A stretch of DNA of 38,606 nt from Bacteroidales bacterium (GTDB lineage: Bacteria; Bacteroidota; Bacteroidia; Bacteroidales; Marinilabiliaceae), in the NCBI GenBank assembly GCA_017960905.1, contig JAGCYH010000003.1, positions 1 through 38,606 of the forward strand. Direction: 5' to 3'. Below, one piece after another: positions 8,804 through 15,788 of the stretch. The number at the start of each line of letters is the position of its first letter. Position 1 is the stretch's first letter. The position numbers and the translations under genes were made by a program. Below the pieces are notes generated by a model. That model searched no databases. It saw only the letters and a program-made list of their open reading frames with translations, and was not told the DNA's origin.

Positions 8804-9109
8804 ATGAGCATACAGGCTATACAACGGCAAGTGGCCGAATACTTCAAAAACCAGCCCATACAAAAGGCATGGTTATTCGGCTCGTACGCCCGCGGCGAAG
8901 AGACACCGCTGAGCAATGTTGACCTGCTTGTTCAGTACAAAGCCGAAGGCATAAGCCTGCTCAAACATGCCGCAATGATATGCGAACTTGAGAAGATTCT
9001 CGGATGCCCGGTAGATATAGTAGAAGAAGGCACCTTGCTCCCTTTCGCCACCGAAAGTGCCAACCGCGATAAAAAACTGATTTATGAGAGAGACGCCGCA
9101 GCGTATTAA
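8804..9109 (+). CDS. MNT-type nucleotidyltransferase (antitoxin-like), active-site Asp replaced
   Basis: From ATG 8804 the product is 101 residues, the usual size of the minimal nucleotidyltransferase of HEPN/MNT pairs. The open frame extends upstream to 8738, but the extra 22 residues are low complexity and run through the promoter-like box. The family signature GSYARGEETPLS is followed by NVDLLV. Family members carry D-x-D here, with both Asp binding metal; this protein has Asn38 and Asp40. In known MNT antitoxins the enzyme AMPylates and silences a HEPN RNase, so this copy may be catalytically weak or dead. No HEPN gene follows: only about 10 codons starting at ATG 9084 could be a remnant, and the downstream DNA is repeat mosaic. 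Probably an orphan of a decayed toxin-antitoxin pair. Confidence 0.75.
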   Translation: MSIQAIQRQVAEYFKNQPIQKAWLFGSYARGEETPLSNVDLLVQYKAEGISLLKHAAMICELEKILGCPVDIVEEGTLLPFATESANRDKKLIYERDAAAY

Positions 9110-9350
9110 AATTTCAAGTTGTAAATTTAAAATGACCGCGGTGATTGTAGAGACGTTGCGTGCAACGTCTAATAATAATACATTGAGAATCTATAATCTG
9201 TCAAATCTGCGTCATCTGCGTTCTAAAAAAGCGTATACTGCATGCTGTCCATATGCTGGCAGGGCGCCACATTGTGACCGCCGTACAACGCGCAATGGGT
9301 GACAGTTGCAAGGCAGGAGCCTTGCTATTAACTTCGTCGTAGGCAAGAGC
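9110..9350. other. Non-coding stretch with repeat fragments
   Basis: No gene is supported. A near-palindrome (agacgttgc-gt-gcaacgtct, 9151-9170) belongs to the same repeat as 145-164. Bases 9204-9222 contain atctgcg twice and resemble 126-138. Bases 9306-9350 are most of the double-hairpin repeat. Confidence 0.6.
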
Positions 9351-9361
9351 CTACGCCGAAC
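9306..9361. repeat. Double-hairpin dispersed repeat, copy 2
   Basis: Hairpins at 9308-9325 (loop agga) and 9338-9355 (loop aaga) have exactly the stem sequences of the copy at 64-119. The element covers the last four codons, including the stop, of the DUF3791 gene that ends at 9351, suggesting that it inserted into or replaced the gene's original 3' end. Confidence 0.75.
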
Positions 9362-9560
9362 GAGGGTGCTGTTCATTTATAACATCGTTCACAACATACT
9401 CATCGCTCATAAGTTGCAAACCGCTGTCTGGATTAATGAAAAGCTCGTATGTATGGGAGTTGTAGAGCATATCCATAGCCATTTCCGACGATATGTTCAG
9501 TTTCTCTGAAAGTCTCAGAATTATTCGTGCCGTCTTGCGCCACAACACTTGCTCTCTCAT
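9351..9560 (-). CDS. DUF3791-like small protein, 3' end lies in a repeat
   Basis: The 69-residue product (helical, with SEKLNISSEMAMDMLYNS near the N-terminal third) resembles the DUF3791 family, small proteins found beside DUF3990 proteins in Bacteroidales and Firmicutes toxin-antitoxin-like clusters. Its start is 12 bases after the frameshifted end of the DUF3990 remnant. The C-terminus (HPRSA) is encoded by the double-hairpin repeat, so the native end was probably changed. A second DUF3791-like gene lies on the other side of the DUF3990 remnant. Function is not established; the family assignment is by pattern from memory. Confidence 0.6.
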   Translation of the reverse strand: MREQVLWRKTARIILRLSEKLNISSEMAMDMLYNSHTYELFINPDSGLQLMSDEYVVNDVINEQHPRSA

Positions 9561-9572
9561 TTCTCTAACTTA

Positions 9573-9871
9573 TTATATTACAATGCTTTGTTTAAACCTC
9601 AAACATCTATCTATTATGCTTTGTGTGCGAATACATATCTGGGGGTTGGTTTTGCGTATTTCAATTGCCCCAAAGCTTGTTCGTCGAAGTCGTACACCGA
9701 AATGCAAGGAGTAGCAACGTTGCGAATGACGCAAACTCTTTTTGCCCAACGTTCTGCCTGTTCTCTGAAGCGTGTCAGGTAAAAACCAGGGCCGAAGTCA
9801 AGTTCTGTTCTGCCCACATCGGCAAGTGGTTTGTCGATAGCAGTATACGAGCCGTGATACAATTCAATCAT
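9573..9871 (-). pseudogene. DUF3990-like gene, shortened and frameshifted
   Basis: From ATG 9871 an 85-residue frame runs to a stop at 9614. Its start (MIELYHGS) and the DFGPGFYLT segment are typical of DUF3990, which belongs to the ADP-ribosyltransferase-like superfamily. Family members are usually about 150-170 residues. Here the N-terminal part, up to SVYDFDEQAL near residue 67, runs directly into a segment (GQLKYAKPTPRYVF) that normally sits near the C-terminus, so roughly 60 central residues seem deleted in frame. Shifting one base near 9617 restores a plausible family tail (IIDRCLRFKQSIVI) ending at 9573. Both defects point to an inactivated toxin-like gene. It overlaps the upstream DUF3791 gene by 8 bases. 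Confidence 0.6.
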
Positions 9872-10100
9872 TTTTCCCCCTATTCTCTAAAGCAGTGCGA
9901 GTATTCCAAACTACACCAGCGAGGCTCTCGCAATGCAGTGTGTCGTAGCAGTCGAAAAGCAGAGACTTAATAAGTCCTTCATGCTTCAGACGTTTATACA
10001 TTTCCAAATCACTAACATTTAGCTCTTTAGCAGTGGCGTTTATGGCCATTACCGCTAAATGAATCTTGTCGTATTCCGGTGTGCGAGAAAACGTTTGCAT
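9864..10100 (-). CDS. DUF3791-like small protein
   Basis: The 78-residue product contains NVSDLEMYKRLKHEGLIKSL followed by a DCYDTLHCES segment, the pattern of DUF3791 proteins. It is the first gene of the trio, overlaps the DUF3990 remnant by 8 bases (translational coupling is likely), and has a TAnnTTTG box 14 bases upstream. A toxin-antitoxin role is inferred only from the usual genomic pairing of these families. Confidence 0.65.
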   Translation of the reverse strand: MQTFSRTPEYDKIHLAVMAINATAKELNVSDLEMYKRLKHEGLIKSLLFDCYDTLHCESLAGVVWNTRTALENRGKND

Positions 10101-10113
10101 ACTCTTTTTTTTA

Positions 10114-10144
10114 CAAAGTTATGTTTTTTGATGATAAAAGTCAA
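10114..10144 (-). promoter_or_regulatory. Bacteroidota-type promoter for the DUF3791/DUF3990 trio
   Basis: On the minus strand TAACTTTG (complement of 10114-10121) fits the -7 consensus and TTG (complement of 10142-10144) is 20 bases upstream. The first start codon is 14 bases downstream, implying a very short leader. Confidence 0.5.
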
Positions 10145-10214
10145 GTGGTACAACGCTATTCTGCGAAAAATTAATAATTTCCCTCTCCGAATGACAATAA
10201 ATAAAATTTTCCAC

Positions 10215-10222
10215 TATCTTTG
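10215..10222 (+). promoter_or_regulatory. Promoter -7 box for the SPFH gene
   Basis: TATCTTTG matches TAnnTTTG exactly, 43 bases before the ATG at 10266. No clear TTG or TTTG is visible at the -33 position, so the call rests on the -7 box and on its place in the divergent intergenic region. Confidence 0.5.
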
Positions 10223-10265
10223 TCGCTAATCAACTTAATGAATTAACTTTTAAACTAAACGATTT

Positions 10266-11396
10266 ATGGGTCTTTGGGACAAACTAAAAGGCGAGTTTAT
10301 TGACATCGTCGAATGGATAGAAGACGGTCAGAAAGCCGAAATGGCGCACCGTTTCGAGCGTTATGATAACGAAATAAAGAACGGCGCGAAGCTTGTGGTT
10401 CGCGAGTCGCAGGTTGCCGTTTTCATCAACGAAGGCCAGTTGGCCGACATCTTCGGGCCGGGCACTCACACGCTCTCGACCGAGAACCTGCCTATTCTCT
10501 CAACCCTCAAAGGTTGGAAATACGGCTTCCACAGCCCGTTCAAGGCCGAGGTTTACTTCGTGAGCACTAAGCAGTTCACCAACCTGGCTTGGGGTACGCC
10601 TAATCCTATCTCGCTGCGCGACAAGGAGTTCGGACCGTTGCGCATAGGTGCGCACGGCATCTACTCAATACGCGTTACCGATGCCGGCAAATTCGTAACT
10701 GGCATTGTAGGTACCGATGGCGACTTCACCGCCGAGAAGATCACCGACCAGCTGCGCGGCATTGCCGTTACACGCTTCACCGACGCCCTCGGCGAGAGCC
10801 AGCTGCCTTTCCTCGATATGGCATCGAACCTCAACGAGCTGTCGGCATTCTGCGAACAGCACATCAAACCCGACTTCGAAGAGTACGGCATACTGCTCAC
10901 CAAGTTCCTGGTTTCGAGCGTCAAACTGCCTAAGAACGTCGAAGAAGCCCTCGACAAACGCTCGAGCATGGGCATCATTGGCGATATGAACAAATTCGTG
11001 CAATACCAGACAGGTGAGGCTCTCACAGCAGCAGCCAACAACCCGGGCGGCGGCGGTGCTGCCGCCGGCATGGGCATGGGTATGGGCTTCGGCATGGCCA
11101 ACCAGATGATGAACGCCATGAACCCGCAAATGCAGCAGCAGCAATACCAGCAGCCGCAACAGCAGATGGCACCACCTCCCATCCCGCCCGCAGCAACATT
11201 CTTCGTTGCTGTCAACGGGCAGCAGACGGGCCCGTTCGACATGGGCACGCTCTCGCAAATGGCCGCCAGCGGACAGCTCACGCGCGACTCGCTCGTGTGG
11301 AAACAAGGCATGCCGGCTTGGACAGCCGCAGCCCAAGTGGCCGAACTCAGCAGCGTATTCGGCGCTGTTCCGCCACCACTGCCTCCCGTACAATAA
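10266..11396 (+). CDS. SPFH-domain protein with C-terminal GYF-like domain (YdjI-like)
   Basis: The 376-residue product has an SPFH/band-7-type region (about residues 25-240) of the cytosolic 'virion core protein' type typified by Bacillus YdjI, starting MGLWDKLKGEFIDIVEW. A Gly/Met/Gln/Pro-rich flexible linker follows (about 258-310). The last part, residues about 312-365 (VAVNGQQTGPFDMGTLSQMA ... MPAWTAA), is a GYF_2-type peptide-binding domain. No membrane segment is visible. SPFH proteins form oligomeric scaffolds, often at the membrane, so a scaffold or stress role is inferred. The following gene is a zinc-ribbon membrane protein, a pairing seen with YdjI-like proteins in other bacteria. 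Substrate and partners are unknown. Confidence 0.85.
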   Translation: MGLWDKLKGEFIDIVEWIEDGQKAEMAHRFERYDNEIKNGAKLVVRESQVAVFINEGQLADIFGPGTHTLSTENLPILSTLKGWKYGFHSPFKAEVYFVSTKQFTNLAWGTPNPISLRDKEFGPLRIGAHGIYSIRVTDAGKFVTGIVGTDGDFTAEKITDQLRGIAVTRFTDALGESQLPFLDMASNLNELSAFCEQHIKPDFEEYGILLTKFLVSSVKLPKNVEEALDKRSSMGIIGDMNKFVQYQTGEALTAAANNPGGGGAAAGMGMGMGFGMANQMMNAMNPQMQQQQYQQPQQQMAPPPIPPAATFFVAVNGQQTGPFDMGTLSQMAASGQLTRDSLVWKQGMPAWTAAAQVAELSSVFGAVPPPLPPVQ

Positions 11397-11414
11397 CAAC
11401 CTTAATAAACTATG

Positions 11415-11450
11415 ACACAGATATATGCCAAGGCATATATCTGTGTTTAT
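11415..11450 (+). terminator. Perfect 15-bp hairpin between the SPFH and zinc-ribbon genes
   Basis: acacagatatatgcc (11415-11429) pairs perfectly with ggcatatatctgtgt (11432-11446), followed by ttatattt. It could end the SPFH transcript or attenuate read-through. An ATG at 11425 in frame with the next gene lies inside this hairpin, which argues for the later start at 11476. Confidence 0.6.
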
Positions 11451-11475
11451 ATTTCACACTACAAAAACTGCCCAG

Positions 11476-12669
11476 ATGGACGAAAACGAACAGACACCAG
11501 AACAGGCATCTGAACAATATACGGAGCAAACTGACGAACAGAACTCCAACCCCTTCGAAACAGAAGAACGCATATCGAGTACCAACCAGCGCGATGTAAC
11601 TTGCAACTCATGCGGTGGGCATCTCGTCTTCGTGCCCGGGATAAACAAGCTCAAATGCGAGTCGTGCGGCGCCGAATACGAGATAGAAGCCGAACCCACA
11701 AAAATAGAAGAGCTCGACTTCGTGAAGTACATAACCGAGAAGATGGGCTCGCTCGAGACGCAGGTGCTTCACACTGTTCAGTGTGAAGGCTGCGGCGCGC
11801 AAGTTACGCTCGACGAGAACGTCGTTTCCGACAAATGCCCCTTCTGCGGCAGCATTCTGGTAGTCACCAACACGCTGACTACCACGCAGATAAAACCCGG
11901 CTCGCTGCTGCCTTTCCAACTTAGCAAAGTTGAGTCGTTCGACAAATTCAAGAAATGGGTCAAGGCGCTGTGGTTCGCCCCCAACGACCTCTCGCGCAAG
12001 ATGACCGACATAAAAGACCTGCAAGGCATCTACGTGCCTTACTGGACTTTCGACGCCAACACCGACTCCGACTATCGCGGCGAGCGAGGCACATATTACT
12101 ATGTTACAGAGAGTTACACAACCACCGAAAATGGCCGTAGCGTAACGCGCACCCGTCAGGTGCGCCACACTCGCTGGACCTCCGTTTCGGGCTCTATTCA
12201 CGTCTTCTTCGACGACGTGCTGGTTGTTGCAAGCAACTCACTGTCGAAAAAACACGTTGAGGAACTTGAGCCATGGGACCTCGGCAACCTCGTGCCCTAC
12301 GACGAGAAGTATCTGAGCGGTTTCCGCACTGAAACCTACCAGATAGACCTGCAGACAGGCTTCGACCGCGCCAAAGTGCGCATCGACGAAGGCGTCGACA
12401 AAGCCATTCGCCGGCAAATAGGCGGCGACGAACAACGTATCACTCGCAAAAACACCGCCTACAGCGACATAACATTCAAGCATATACTGCTGCCAGTGTA
12501 CATAAGCGCATACAAATACAAAAAGAAAGTCTATCAGGTGCTCGTCAACGCCCGCACTGGCGAGGTGCAGGGCGACCGCCCGTACAGCTTCTGGAAGATT
12601 TTCTTCTTCGTGCTCTTCCTCATTGGCATCTTCGCACTGCTGTTTATGTTCAGCGGATTATTCGAATAG
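11476..12669 (+). CDS. Double zinc-ribbon, membrane-anchored protein
   Basis: Starting at ATG 11476 the product is 397 residues. An acidic, Gln-rich N-terminus (1-40) leads into two zinc ribbons: Cys43, 46, 61, 64 (CNSC, CESC) and Cys103, 106, 121, 124 (CEGC, CPFC). The middle region (DLQGIYVPYWTFDANT) resembles the domain that follows zinc ribbons in YdjH/TFIIB-type ribbon proteins. A single hydrophobic segment lies at the very end (about 370-395), so the bulk should face the cytoplasm as a tail-anchored protein. The upstream SPFH-GYF protein is the likely partner. The alternative start at 11425 would place the first codons inside a hairpin. The biochemical role is unknown. Confidence 0.8.
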   Translation: MDENEQTPEQASEQYTEQTDEQNSNPFETEERISSTNQRDVTCNSCGGHLVFVPGINKLKCESCGAEYEIEAEPTKIEELDFVKYITEKMGSLETQVLHTVQCEGCGAQVTLDENVVSDKCPFCGSILVVTNTLTTTQIKPGSLLPFQLSKVESFDKFKKWVKALWFAPNDLSRKMTDIKDLQGIYVPYWTFDANTDSDYRGERGTYYYVTESYTTTENGRSVTRTRQVRHTRWTSVSGSIHVFFDDVLVVASNSLSKKHVEELEPWDLGNLVPYDEKYLSGFRTETYQIDLQTGFDRAKVRIDEGVDKAIRRQIGGDEQRITRKNTAYSDITFKHILLPVYISAYKYKKKVYQVLVNARTGEVQGDRPYSFWKIFFFVLFLIGIFALLFMFSGLFE

Positions 12670-12731
12670 ACTATAACATATTGTAACACAATAAAATAAA
12701 ACATTATCCTTAAGAAATAAAGGAAAAAGAG

Positions 12732-14327
12732 ATGAAGAAAATATATGATTATCTGGTAATAGGTTCGGGAGCAGCCGGCTTGTCGTACGCGCTCAAAGTG
12801 GCCGAAAGCGGCAAGGTGGCTCTCGTTTCGAAGTCGAAACTCGAAGTTACCAACACCAGCAAGGCACAAGGCGGCATAGCCGCCGTGACCGACATAGAGA
12901 AAGACAACTACGCGAAGCACATCCGCGATACGCATATCGCGGGTGCCGGCATCTGCGACCCCGAAGTGGTCGACATGGTAATAACCAAGGCACCGCAAGA
13001 GATAAAGCAACTGCTCGAATGGGGCACCATGTTCGACAAGACCGAATCGGGCGACTTCGACCTGCACAAAGAGGGTGGCCACTCCGAATTCCGCATTCTG
13101 CACCACCTCGACAATACCGGCGAGGAGATTCAGCGGGCGCTCATCTCGCAGATAAAGAACCATCCGAACATAGATGTCTATGAAGAGTATTTCGCTCTCG
13201 AAATAATCACACAGCACCATCTGGGCCGCTCTAACGAGCCTTGGATGAAGGACATAAAATGCTACGGTGCCTACGTGCTTTGCGAAGCAACGCACGAAAT
13301 AATAACCTTCCTCTCGAAGGTTACTATGATGGCCACGGGCGGCATTGGCAACGTTTATCAGGTAACCACCAACCCCACCATCTCGACAGGCGACGGCATA
13401 GCAATGGTTTTCCGCGCCAAAGGCGTCATTCAGAATATGGAGTTTGTGCAGTTCCACCCCACCTCGCTCTACAATCCGAAAGAGCGACCTAACTTCCTCA
13501 TTACCGAGGCTATGCGCGGCTACGGCGGAATACTCCGCCGGCAAGATGGAACCACATTCATGGAGAAATACGACTCACGCGGCTGTCTGGCGCCGCGCGA
13601 CATAGTCGCGCGCGCCATCGACAACGAGCTTAAAATCTCGGGCGACGAATACGTTTACTTAGACGTAACCCACAAAGACCCCGAAGAGACCAAGCACCAC
13701 TTCCCGATGATTTACAACAAATGCCTCTCGATAGGCATCGACATAACCAAGCAGTACATACCTGTAGTGCCGGCCGCACACTATCTGTGCGGTGGCATAA
13801 AAGTAGATATGAAGGGCCGCAGCTCCATCAACAACCTCTACGCCGCTGGCGAGTGCAGCTGCACTGGCCTGCACGGCGCCAACCGTCTGGCTTCGAACTC
13901 GTTGCTCGAAGCCCTCGTCTACGCCGACGTGGCCGCCGCCGACTCGATAGAGGTGATGCAGCGCACCGAGATACGCACCGACATACCCGACTGGAACGAC
14001 GAAGGCACTGTGCACAACGAAGAGATGATTCTGATTACACAGGCCAACAAAGAGGTTGAGTCGATAATGAGCAACTACGTGGGCATTGTGCGCTCCAACT
14101 TGCGCCTCAAACGCGCCCTCGACCGCTTGGAGATAATCTATCGCGAGACCGAAGACCTCTACAACACCTCGAAGGTCTCGATGAAACTGTGCGAGCTGCG
14201 CAACAAGATAAATGTAGGCTACCTGATTATCAAAATGGCGCAGAAACGCCGCGAGAGCCGCGGCTTGCACTATACGCTCGACTACAAAGAGCGCAACCCG
14301 AAACTCGATACCTATAACATCGACTGA
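12732..14327 (+). CDS. nadB: L-aspartate oxidase (NadB)
   Basis: The 531-residue flavoprotein oxidises L-aspartate to iminoaspartate, the first step of de novo NAD synthesis. The FAD-binding GSGAAG motif is at residues 11-16, and the family's TSKAQGGIAA follows near 43-52. The substrate-side segments HPTSL, the RG-rich loop ITEAMRGYGG and LAPRDIVARAI are present, as are AAHYLCGG and the late FAD-binding GANRLASNSLLEALVY. Length is typical of the family. The ATG is preceded by a good ribosome binding site (aggaaaaagag). No nadA or nadC is next to it. Fumarate reductase and succinate dehydrogenase flavoproteins are related, but the length and ASNSLLEA context favour NadB. Confidence 0.95.
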   Translation: MKKIYDYLVIGSGAAGLSYALKVAESGKVALVSKSKLEVTNTSKAQGGIAAVTDIEKDNYAKHIRDTHIAGAGICDPEVVDMVITKAPQEIKQLLEWGTMFDKTESGDFDLHKEGGHSEFRILHHLDNTGEEIQRALISQIKNHPNIDVYEEYFALEIITQHHLGRSNEPWMKDIKCYGAYVLCEATHEIITFLSKVTMMATGGIGNVYQVTTNPTISTGDGIAMVFRAKGVIQNMEFVQFHPTSLYNPKERPNFLITEAMRGYGGILRRQDGTTFMEKYDSRGCLAPRDIVARAIDNELKISGDEYVYLDVTHKDPEETKHHFPMIYNKCLSIGIDITKQYIPVVPAAHYLCGGIKVDMKGRSSINNLYAAGECSCTGLHGANRLASNSLLEALVYADVAAADSIEVMQRTEIRTDIPDWNDEGTVHNEEMILITQANKEVESIMSNYVGIVRSNLRLKRALDRLEIIYRETEDLYNTSKVSMKLCELRNKINVGYLIIKMAQKRRESRGLHYTLDYKERNPKLDTYNID

Positions 14328-14343
14328 TAACGTAATGAAAACA

Positions 14344-14380
14344 AAGAGAGCCGGACCAAATGGTCCGGCTCTCTTGTTTT
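14344..14380. terminator. Convergent terminator between nadB and the che/sia block
   Basis: A 14-bp stem (aagagagccggacc / ggtccggctctctt, loop aaat) is followed by gttttgtt on the plus strand, and by tttgttttc on the minus strand. It can serve both nadB and the minus-strand secreted protein gene ending at 14399. Confidence 0.85.
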
Positions 14381-14398
14381 GTTATTACTCTGGTAGTA

Positions 14399-14824
14399 CT
14401 ATTCGTCGTATTGCTCTACGAGAGAGAGCACTGCACGGGCGCACGACTCTTTGCCACCTGCTGTAACGTGCAGTTTGTAAGGTGCTGTTTTACCACATTT
14501 GTAAGTAAACGCTTGGTAAACCTTACCATTCTGCTCATTTGAAATAAGAGAGTTTTTGTCTTTGTCCAAAATTTCCAGTTTCACATTCTGGGCGTTAGCA
14601 CTGCCATTGGCAATATTGAATTTATACAGTGTTCTACTGTTCATTACCACTGTAAAAGTCTGGCCATCTGCGTTGCCTGAGTCCAATTTAATGTCAAAAT
14701 CTTTGATATATTGGCTTGAACCCATAGCTTGGAGAGCCTGCTTCATCAACTCATCGCCGCATTGCGAAGAGGCAATTGCACTAAAAGCGAACAGGGCAAT
14801 TACTGATAAAAAAATCTTTCTCAT
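14399..14824 (-). CDS. Small secreted protein of unknown function
   Basis: The 141-residue product has a signal peptide (MRKIFLSVIALFAFSAIASS). The mature part is about 120 residues, predicted to be beta-rich (KLDSGNADGQTFTVVMNS and similar), with Cys residues at the mature N-terminus (QCGDE), KCGKT and SCARA. A beta-sandwich like the pre-peptidase C-terminal family is possible but not shown. It is the last gene of the long minus-strand series, 29 bases after the lipoprotein gene and just before the terminator, so it probably works with the lipoprotein and ABC transporter. Confidence 0.7.
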   Translation of the reverse strand: MRKIFLSVIALFAFSAIASSQCGDELMKQALQAMGSSQYIKDFDIKLDSGNADGQTFTVVMNSRTLYKFNIANGSANAQNVKLEILDKDKNSLISNEQNGKVYQAFTYKCGKTAPYKLHVTAGGKESCARAVLSLVEQYDE

Positions 14825-14853
14825 AATCGTATATTTTTCGTTGTTGTTATATT

Positions 14854-15768
14854 TTATTCTACCATAAATTCACGTGCTTCCTTGATGTTTTTGATAATAT
14901 CCTTCACCTGTTCGTCGGTAATCTCAACATGAGTTTTCTCATTCGACTCCCAAGCAAGCATACCATCTTTCTCAACAGCTACAGGTTCACCCATTTCAAC
15001 TGTTATACGCACGTTGTCGTAAACTTTGCTGATATTTTCGATTTTTTCGGCCAAATCTTTGAAGTTTTTGTCGGCCTTGCTGTAGTTGTCGAGAATAATC
15101 AGCAGAATCTTAACGATGTCCTTTTGCTCACCCAAGCGGTTGATGAGGTTCTGGTTGTTTGTCTGCTCAATAACACGGCTGGTGATGTAGATACCTTCGA
15201 TCCAAGCGCCAGCGACGATAGCCGAGCTGACATTGCTGCGTTTCTGCTCGCGGAGATATTTGTCCATGTTGTTGAAGCTTGTTACCGAGAGCTGCTTCAG
15301 TGAGTCAAGGTTCGAACGGTTAGTTGCCAGACGTTTGAGAGTGTTGAAGTCGAGGAACTGACCTACATTGATACCATCGGCCAAATCTTTAACAGCCATC
15401 AGGTACGAAACTACAACCGAGCTTTTGTTGAACGTGTTGATGTAACCGAGGTCGGCACTGTAGGCGCCAAGGTTCAAAGCACGTTTGAAGCTTGTATTGT
15501 AGTCTTTAATTTTGTCCGACGGGTTGAGAATGTTCTCCTGGAATTCGGCGCCGCTGTTTTTGATTTCGTTAGCCATCTCAACAGGCGACGAGATATTCTC
15601 AATCATGTCGTTAACGGCATTCTCCGACAACTGCAATGGTGCGTTGATTAACGAATCGGGAATGTCAAAATCGTTCTCAGTTGTGTTGTTGCTGCTGTTG
15701 TTTGAGCAACCTGCCAAACTGAATGTTGCCATTAAGGCAAAGCCAAAAAATAAATTCTGCGCTTTCAT
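14854..15768 (-). CDS. Helical lipoprotein encoded beside the ABC transporter
   Basis: The 304-residue product has a lipoprotein signal with lipobox SLAGC (Cys21), followed by an Asn/Ser-rich tether. The body is mostly helical without recognisable catalytic motifs, and includes an almost hydrophobic stretch around SSAIVAGAWIEGIYITSR. The gene starts 20 bases after the ABC transporter stop codon, which suggests a periplasmic or outer-membrane accessory component for that transporter. I do not recognise a named family. Confidence 0.7.
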   Translation of the reverse strand: MKAQNLFFGFALMATFSLAGCSNNSSNNTTENDFDIPDSLINAPLQLSENAVNDMIENISSPVEMANEIKNSGAEFQENILNPSDKIKDYNTSFKRALNLGAYSADLGYINTFNKSSVVVSYLMAVKDLADGINVGQFLDFNTLKRLATNRSNLDSLKQLSVTSFNNMDKYLREQKRSNVSSAIVAGAWIEGIYITSRVIEQTNNQNLINRLGEQKDIVKILLIILDNYSKADKNFKDLAEKIENISKVYDNVRITVEMGEPVAVEKDGMLAWESNEKTHVEITDEQVKDIIKNIKEAREFMVE

Positions 15769-15788
15769 ATTGTTTTGTTTTTTAATTA

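Noticed and set aside
10661..11399. Long minus-strand frames opposite the SPFH-GYF gene
   Set aside because: They are shadows of a GC-biased codon pattern; the products are Cys/His/Pro-rich without domain resemblance, while the plus-strand gene has clear domains.
12534..13544. 336-residue minus-strand frame opposite nadB
   Set aside because: It lies fully across the end of the zinc-ribbon gene and the conserved part of nadB, and its translation has no recognisable family pattern.
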